Of a stretch of DNA of 64,000 nucleotides, positions 63,940 to 64,000 are shown one piece after another. How positions within the stretch are numbered: the first letter of the stretch is position 1; each line of letters starts with the position of its first letter. The stretch covers positions 1-64,000 of the forward strand of contig CAJXLV010000013.1 in the NCBI GenBank assembly GCA_913056185.1, read 5' to 3'. The notes beneath the pieces were generated by a model. That model was not told where the DNA came from, ran no database searches, and was given only the letters and a program-made list of their open reading frames with translations. Position numbers and translations under genes: made by a program. Source of the DNA: an uncultured Bacteroidota bacterium (lineage in GTDB: Bacteria > Bacteroidota > Rhodothermia > Rhodothermales > Salinibacteraceae).

Positions 63940-64000
63940 CGGTGCGTTATGCTGTTTATGCAGCCACAACGGTTGCTTCGCCTGCGTCGGCATGGCGAAC
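63940..64000. other. Unassigned end of window beyond the TnpB element
   Basis: It begins immediately after the right end of the TnpB element and contains the fourth GTTATGCTG box (63946-63954). No gene is supported in the 61 bases available. Confidence 0.3.

Larger units (their letters stand above)
61011..63954. repeat. Recurrent GTTATGCTG boxes around the toxin-antitoxin pairs
   Basis: GTTATGCTG (or its complement CAGCATAAC) occurs at 61011-61019 (plus), 61587-61595 (minus), 62510-62518 (minus) and 63946-63954 (plus). The copies at 61011-61020 and 61586-61595 form a perfect 10-bp inverted repeat around the RelE-like pair; 62509-62519 and 63945-63954 share CGTTATGCTG in inverted orientation around the TnpB element. 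On the minus strand the order is CAGCATAAC, [element], GTTATGCTG, DUF433 pair, GTTATGCTG, RelE pair, CAGCATAAC. This resembles R'' and R' boxes of integron attC sites. No integrase gene is present in the window. Confidence 0.45.

Noticed and set aside
1-64000. CRISPR arrays and tRNA/rRNA genes
   Set aside because: No regularly spaced 20-40-bp repeats and no tRNA cloverleaf or rRNA sequence were noticed on reading through either strand; this was a visual scan, not a covariance search.

Overview
The window reads as chromosome of a GC-rich, Gram-negative member of the Rhodothermota/Bacteroidota side of the tree, most like the halophilic Salinibacter relatives. This is an inference from four things: a T9SS-type C-terminal sorting domain (59033-60601), Lpt lipopolysaccharide-export genes, a full-size menaquinone cluster, and proteins rich in Asp/Glu/Ala. 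Shine-Dalgarno sequences are scarce, so many starts rest on homology rather than on a ribosome binding site.

Layout. 1-5379: the tail of a MIP18/SufT-type Fe-S assembly gene, a TPR plus AAA+ Fis-type regulator lacking the sigma-54 contact loop, a glyoxalase-fold protein, a TPM-domain membrane protein, a zinc-ribbon/TPR membrane protein and an HU-type DNA-binding protein. 5649-11666: an M1 metallopeptidase with a long barrel-like C-terminus, a DUF4174 protein, an FAD amine oxidase and an AcuI/YhdH-type reductase. 11848-15987: 4-hydroxyphenylpyruvate dioxygenase, dnaA and a trans-sulfuration PLP enzyme. 16152-20584 (minus): rplI, rpsR, rpsF, prfA, glmS. 20717-24220 (minus): lptB, an lptA/OstA-like gene and an lptC-like gene, which together supply the cytoplasmic ATPase and periplasmic parts of LPS transport. 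25123-34202 (minus): menE, menC, menA, menH, menD and menF, which cover chorismate to menaquinone except menB. This cluster is split by a plus-strand Tat-exported metallo-beta-lactamase-fold gene and the wreck of a Xre/RES toxin-antitoxin locus.

37974-51668 is a surface-glycan locus: six sulfotransferases of different subfamilies, two GT4-type glycosyltransferases, a Wzx-like flippase, a SAM methyltransferase and a large YfhO-type membrane protein. The likely joint product is an exported, sulfated and methylated polysaccharide or LPS decoration. 51867-60601 holds a membrane protein of unknown function, a TRAP transporter pair (DctM/DctQ, no DctP), a rhodanese-type sulfurtransferase, RarA and a T9SS-exported repeat protein.

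60602-64000 is accessory DNA, visibly less GC-rich. It contains pieces of three toxin-antitoxin operons. Every toxin gene is broken (frameshift, in-frame amber codon or truncation), while two of the antitoxins are intact. They lie between inverted copies of GTTATGCTG, and a complete TnpB-type IS200/IS605-family element with clear left and right hairpins sits between two of those copies. This end of the window and the sulfotransferase locus are the parts most worth a second look.
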